NCBI GenBank assembly: GCA_016282655.1 | Contig: JAEELK010000054.1 | Location: forward strand, 1 to 8,699 | Direction of reading: 5' to 3' | Source: Bacillota bacterium | GTDB taxonomy: Bacteria; Bacillota; Clostridia; Peptostreptococcales; Anaerovoracaceae | Length of the DNA: 8,699 bases | Shown: one piece after another, positions 5,450 to 8,699 of the stretch | Layout: each line of letters starts with the position of its first letter | How positions within the stretch are numbered: the first letter of the stretch is position 1 | Made by a program: the position numbers and the translations under genes | Notes under the pieces: model-generated | Seen by the model: the letters and a program-made list of their open reading frames with translations, nothing else | What the model was told of the DNA's origin: nothing | Database searches by the model: none

Positions 5450-6286
5450 CTAAATGCTTTCCTTCAGCAGGAGATCGAACGCGCCCGCGGCGCCGTAGCT
5501 GAGCTCATACTTGTCGAACTGCAGCCAGAGTCCGCCGTCCTTCAGATAGAAATCGAAGTCGTCCACGGCGTAGTCGAGCACCTGCTCCTTGAAGAGGAAG
5601 TCCCCGCTCTCCGGCTGGGCCTCGATCACGGCGCTGATCTGCGCCAGGATGGCTTCGTCGCTCTCGCCGGGGAAGAACTCCCGCAGGCCCACGGCCTCGC
5701 CGTCCGCCGCGCGGAAGACCCGGCTCTGGGAGCCGTAGTCGTTCACGCCGCCCATCCACCAGTCGTAGCCGACGGTGACGGAAACGTAGTCTCCCTGCTG
5801 CGCCGCGCTGCCGTCGTGGTTGAAATAGTAGTAGTATTCGGAGGATTCCTGCTGCTCGCTGTACTCTTTCGCGTAATCGAGGCAGAGCGAGACCTGTTCG
5901 TCCGCGTCGCCCCAGAACGCCTGCAGCGTGTCCCAGAGCTGCGCGTTGATGCGCGCCGCGCCCGGGAGCTCCGGATCGACGTACGGCACGCTGTAGATCA
6001 TCTGCAGGGGCAGCTCCGTCTGCAGGATGCTGATGATGCTCCGCGACTCGTCCTGATAGAAGACTTCCACGTCATACGGGCTGTCCAGCGCCGGAAGCGC
6101 CGGGCCGGACTGCGCGGGCGGCGCCTCCGTTCCGGCCGGTCCCGTGCCGTTCCCGCTTTCCGCGCCCTCTTCCGTCTGCGTCTCGCCGCCGGCGTTCTGC
6201 TGCGCTCCTCCGCTCTGCGTCTGGCAGGCGCAGAGGCTGAAGATCAAAAGAAAAACGATCGGTACTGTTAGGATCTTGTTTCGCAT
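5450..6286 (-). CDS. Lipoprotein with DUF3298/RsiV-like domain
   Basis: This 278-residue secreted lipoprotein starts with a short basic stretch and a hydrophobic helix, then a lipobox LCAC with the acylated cysteine at 21. A low-complexity linker rich in Q, G, E, T and P (22-66) would span the cell-wall zone. Residues from about 70 to 278 resemble the DUF3298 domain found in the anti-sigma factor RsiV and related proteins. Family-like blocks are GYDWWMGGVNDYG (173-185), LREFF (201-205) and the closing LWLQFDKYELSYGAAGAFDLLL. RsiV binds lysozyme outside the cell, but this protein has no cytoplasmic anti-sigma domain and no sigma gene lies next to it, so that role should not be carried over. 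The start at 6286 is set by AGGAGA 8 nt upstream. Only 4 nt separate it from the EcsC stop, and the ribosome site overlaps that gene's end, indicating translational coupling. Confidence 0.8.
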   Translation of the reverse strand: MRNKILTVPIVFLLIFSLCACQTQSGGAQQNAGGETQTEEGAESGNGTGPAGTEAPPAQSGPALPALDSPYDVEVFYQDESRSIISILQTELPLQMIYSVPYVDPELPGAARINAQLWDTLQAFWGDADEQVSLCLDYAKEYSEQQESSEYYYYFNHDGSAAQQGDYVSVTVGYDWWMGGVNDYGSQSRVFRAADGEAVGLREFFPGESDEAILAQISAVIEAQPESGDFLFKEQVLDYAVDDFDFYLKDGGLWLQFDKYELSYGAAGAFDLLLKESI

Positions 6287-6290
6287 GGGT

Positions 6291-7013
6291 CTATTCTCCT
6301 TCTTCTTCCTCTTGCAGTACGCGGATCTCGGACTCATCCACGTCGATCACTTCTTCCGGATCGCCCGGATCTCCGCCGGGCATGCGGTTTTGGATAAAGA
6401 CAGTGTACGCGTTCCGCCCCACCACGCGCGTGGTGGCCACGTCGATGCAGCCGCCGATGAAGCCGCCCAGCAGGGGGACCATCTTGCCGAGGCTCACGGC
6501 GCCCTTGGTGCCGGACATGGCGATGAGGCGGATGCCGACCTTCTGATTGATGCTGGTCAGGGTCTTGGAGGGCACCTTGTTCAGGCTGGCCATGGCGATC
6601 CGCTGTCCCACCTTGATGCCGGTGGTCTTCAGCACGTCCGCCACGGCGCTGCCGGTCAGGCAGGCGTAAGCCAGGGTGCGCACCTCCTCGGAGCGCAGAT
6701 CGAAGCCGCCGATGGAAGCGACCGCCGCGACCATGCGCAGCTGGATGTAGAGCACGCTGCCCACGTTGGCCGGGATGGCCACGGGGAGCGTCATGAGCCC
6801 GCCCACGCCGGTCAGGAATCCGGAGCTGCCGCACTTGATCACCTGATTGCGGATCAGCAGGCGCGCGGCGTCCGCAGGCGTTCCGCCGCGCTTGCGGTAC
6901 TCCTGCGCCAGCTCCTCCACGGGACGGCTCACGCCGGAGATGCCCCGCATCGCTTTTTCATACAATTCATCCAGGATGAGAAGGATCTCGTCCTCGCTCA
7001 GTTTTCTGGCCAT
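6291..7013 (-). CDS. EcsC family protein
   Basis: The 240-residue product matches the EcsC family, named after a Bacillus subtilis protein encoded beside the EcsAB transporter; its biochemical role is unknown. Residues 55-205 carry the family's glycine- and alanine-rich segments: GFLTGVGGLMTLPVAIPANVGSV (65-87, the central Gly-rich stretch), the YIQLRMVAAVASIGGFD region and GGFIGGCIDVATTRVVGRNA (183-202). These amphipathic, weakly hydrophobic stretches suggest membrane association. The last 30 residues are strongly acidic. The start at 7013 follows GAGGAG by 7 nt. An ATG at 7043 in the same frame lies inside the intergenic hairpin and has no ribosome site. It is placed 40 nt after metH and 4 nt before the lipoprotein gene, which suggests one operon, though no functional link to methionine synthesis is evident. 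Confidence 0.85.
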   Translation of the reverse strand: MARKLSEDEILLILDELYEKAMRGISGVSRPVEELAQEYRKRGGTPADAARLLIRNQVIKCGSSGFLTGVGGLMTLPVAIPANVGSVLYIQLRMVAAVASIGGFDLRSEEVRTLAYACLTGSAVADVLKTTGIKVGQRIAMASLNKVPSKTLTSINQKVGIRLIAMSGTKGAVSLGKMVPLLGGFIGGCIDVATTRVVGRNAYTVFIQNRMPGGDPGDPEEVIDVDESEIRVLQEEEEGE

Positions 7014-7030
7014 AGTCTTGCTCCTCTGCC

Positions 7031-7053
7031 GCCGCGGCCGCATCCGGCGCGGC
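7031..7053 (-). other. GC-rich hairpin between metH and the ecsC-like gene
   Basis: A stem of six plus three base pairs with a one-base bulge (7031-7036 and 7038-7040 with 7048-7053 and 7045-7047) closes a 4-nt loop. It sits just after the metH stop. There is no U-tract, so it is not an intrinsic terminator. It could stabilise the upstream mRNA end or be a by-product of high G+C. Confidence 0.35.
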
Positions 7054-8699
7054 TCAGCGTTCCGATGTCTCTTGTCGCGGCCGCGCCGCTTCGCGCAGGC
7101 GCTCCGCGTAGCGCACGGTCGCCATGGCGTCCGGCGCGTAGTGATCCGCTCCGATGGAGGCCGCGTAGTCCTCCGTGAGCACCGCGCCGCCGACCACGAT
7201 CCGGCAGTCCGGCGCCTCGCGGTGGATCAGCCGGATCGTCGCCGCCATGGCCGGCACGGTGGTCGTCATGAGGGCGGAAAGGCCGAGCAGCGGCGCCTTC
7301 CATTCCCGCACCGCCGCGAGCACCGTCTCCGGCGCCACGTCTTTGCCCAGGTCCTTTACGGAAAAACCGTAGTTCTCCAGGAGCAGTCTGCAGATGTTTT
7401 TGCCGATGTCGTGGATGTCTCCCTGCACGGTGGCGAGCACCACGGGGAAGGCGTCCTCCTCCTCCGCCTTCGCGGGGAGATGCTCCTTGACGGCGTCGAA
7501 CGCGCGCCCCGCCGCCTCCGCGCTCATCAGGAGCTGGGGCAGATAGATGCGTTTTTCCTCGAAGGCCACCCCCGCTTCGTTCAGGGCGGGGATCAGTTCC
7601 GTCTCTATGAGCTCCAGGGGCGGGATCGTTTGCAATTGCTCGTTTGCGAGCGCGTAAGCCTCGTTGTTCAGTCCTTTATAAATGGCATCTTTCAGGGAAT
7701 ATTGTTTCTTCTCTCCGCCTTCTGTTCCCGCCGCTTCCGCGCCGCGTTCTTCCATGAACGAGATGTACGCGCCGCAGTTCGGATCCATCGCGTGCAGGGC
7801 TTTGTGGCAGCGCCAGACCTCCCGGACCGGCCGGCTGCCGGGGTTGACGATGGCCGCGGAGAGGCCGCGCTCCAGGGCGGCGGCCAGAAACGCGGCGGTC
7901 AGGCGTTCCCGCTGCGGCAGGCCGAAGGAGACGTTCGAGACGCCGAGCACGGTGCGGCAGCCGAGCTCCTTCCGGATGCGTTCCATGGTCTCCAGCGTCA
8001 GGAGCGCCGCGCCGGGCATTGCGCTGATCGGCATGGTGAGCACGTCAAACAGAAAGTCGTCTCTGCGCAGGCCGAAGGCCGCGCCGCGCTCCAAGATGCG
8101 CGCCGCAATGGCAAGGCGCCCCTCCGCCGTGTCCGGGATCCCCTGCTCGTCCAGCGTCAGGGCGACCAGGAGGCCGCCGTAGCGCTTCGCGAGGGGCAGG
8201 ACCGCCTCCAGGCTCTCTTCTTTGCCGCTGACGGAATTGATCACCGCGCGGCCGTGATAAGCGCGCAGCGCGCCCGCGAGCGCAGCGGGATCGGCGCTGT
8301 CGATCTGCAGCGGCAGCCGCGTGACTGCCTGCAGGTTCTCCACGGCGTCCCGCAGGAGCCGCGGCTCGTCCAGGCCGGGAACGCCGACGTTCACGTCCAG
8401 GATCTCCGCGCCCTCCTCTTCCTGCGCGAGCGCTTCGCGCAGCAGGTAGGAGAGGTCGCCGTTCTGCAGCGAAGTGCGCAGGGCTTTGCGGCCGCTCGGG
8501 TTGATGCGTTCGCCCACAAGCACGGGCTCCTCGCCGAAACGGACGCTGCGGCTCGCCGAAGCGGCGACCGCGGCATCGCGCGCGCGAAGCGGCAGCGGGA
8601 CCGCGTTTCCGCCCGCCTCCCGGAGCGCACGGATGTGCGCCAGCGTCGTGCCGCAGCAGCCGCCCGCCAGGCGCAGCCCTTTCGCGAAGAGGCCGCTCA
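7054..8699 (-). CDS. metH: Cobalamin-dependent methionine synthase, short form, N-terminus outside window
   Basis: MetH transfers a methyl group from methyltetrahydrofolate through cobalamin to homocysteine, making methionine in the cytosol. The 547 complete codons are open to the window edge. They begin at the end of the homocysteine-binding domain, shown by its zinc-ligand motif GGCCGT (residues 12-17 of the visible part). The pterin-binding barrel follows, opening with VGERINPSG and continuing with DVNVGVPG and QIDSADP. Next come a helical cobalamin cap (about 330-410) and the cobalamin-binding domain with GDIHDIG, where the lower axial ligand is His429 of the visible part (codon 7411-7413). 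The protein ends right after this domain in a short basic tail, so it lacks the SAM-dependent reactivation domain of E. coli MetH, as do many Firmicute enzymes. About 280 residues are missing upstream. A GTG at 8523 is internal and is not the start. It is probably the promoter-proximal gene among the four seen here. Confidence 0.95.
   Translation of the reverse strand, partial: SGLFAKGLRLAGGCCGTTLAHIRALREAGGNAVPLPLRARDAAVAASASRSVRFGEEPVLVGERINPSGRKALRTSLQNGDLSYLLREALAQEEEGAEILDVNVGVPGLDEPRLLRDAVENLQAVTRLPLQIDSADPAALAGALRAYHGRAVINSVSGKEESLEAVLPLAKRYGGLLVALTLDEQGIPDTAEGRLAIAARILERGAAFGLRRDDFLFDVLTMPISAMPGAALLTLETMERIRKELGCRTVLGVSNVSFGLPQRERLTAAFLAAALERGLSAAIVNPGSRPVREVWRCHKALHAMDPNCGAYISFMEERGAEAAGTEGGEKKQYSLKDAIYKGLNNEAYALANEQLQTIPPLELIETELIPALNEAGVAFEEKRIYLPQLLMSAEAAGRAFDAVKEHLPAKAEEEDAFPVVLATVQGDIHDIGKNICRLLLENYGFSVKDLGKDVAPETVLAAVREWKAPLLGLSALMTTTVPAMAATIRLIHREAPDCRIVVGGAVLTEDYAASIGADHYAPDAMATVRYAERLREAARPRQETSER

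Noticed and set aside
6144..7178. Plus-strand open frame opposite the lipoprotein and EcsC genes
   Set aside because: It spans three real minus-strand genes and has His/Ala/Asp-rich shadow composition.
7054..8523. MetH start at GTG 8523
   Set aside because: The frame stays open upstream to the window edge and encodes the homocysteine-domain GGCCGT zinc motif, so the GTG is internal.
1..8699. tRNA, rRNA, CRISPR array, insertion sequence
   Set aside because: I saw no cloverleaf-like sequence, regular repeat-spacer pattern or transposase on either strand.

Overview
The window looks like the chromosome of an anaerobic, high-G+C Firmicute (a Clostridia-like gut bacterium). The evidence is strong Shine-Dalgarno sites before most genes, hairpin-plus-U-tract terminators, a flavodiiron oxygen/NO reductase and a short cobalamin methionine synthase. 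This placement is inferred from gene content, not from a marker gene. Every gene I can support lies on the minus strand, so transcription runs from high to low coordinates.

From the right end: (1) a probable four-gene operon. It holds the C-terminal two-thirds of metH (7054 to beyond 8699), an EcsC-family protein (6291-7013), a DUF3298/RsiV-like lipoprotein (5450-6286) and a small two-helix membrane protein (5208-5396). (2) An AT-rich islet, about 3244-5207, which stands out against its GC-rich surroundings. It holds a conserved uncharacterised 'MKNQY...DYGKYGLLR' protein (4174-5121). Next comes an intergenic region with a near-consensus promoter, an operator-like palindrome over its -35 box, a predicted structured RNA of about 85 nt and an intrinsic terminator. 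The terminator ends only 18 nt before the start codon of a DUF3800 protein (3282-3959). (3) fprA (1887-3173), a flavodiiron protein with a fused short-spaced rubredoxin domain and its own promoter. It is followed by a terminator. (4) An ABC exporter half-transporter (1 to 1763, cut by the left edge just before its C-terminus).

The most interesting part is the islet. DUF3800 genes are known to be associated with conserved structured RNAs, and the layout promoter, RNA, terminator, protein gene resembles that of type III toxin-antitoxin loci, although no tandem repeats are seen. Together with the uncharacterised MKNQY gene, it is a candidate RNA-associated defence or mobile module. This is inference from layout and family knowledge. 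The flanking genes are ordinary housekeeping, stress and transport functions.
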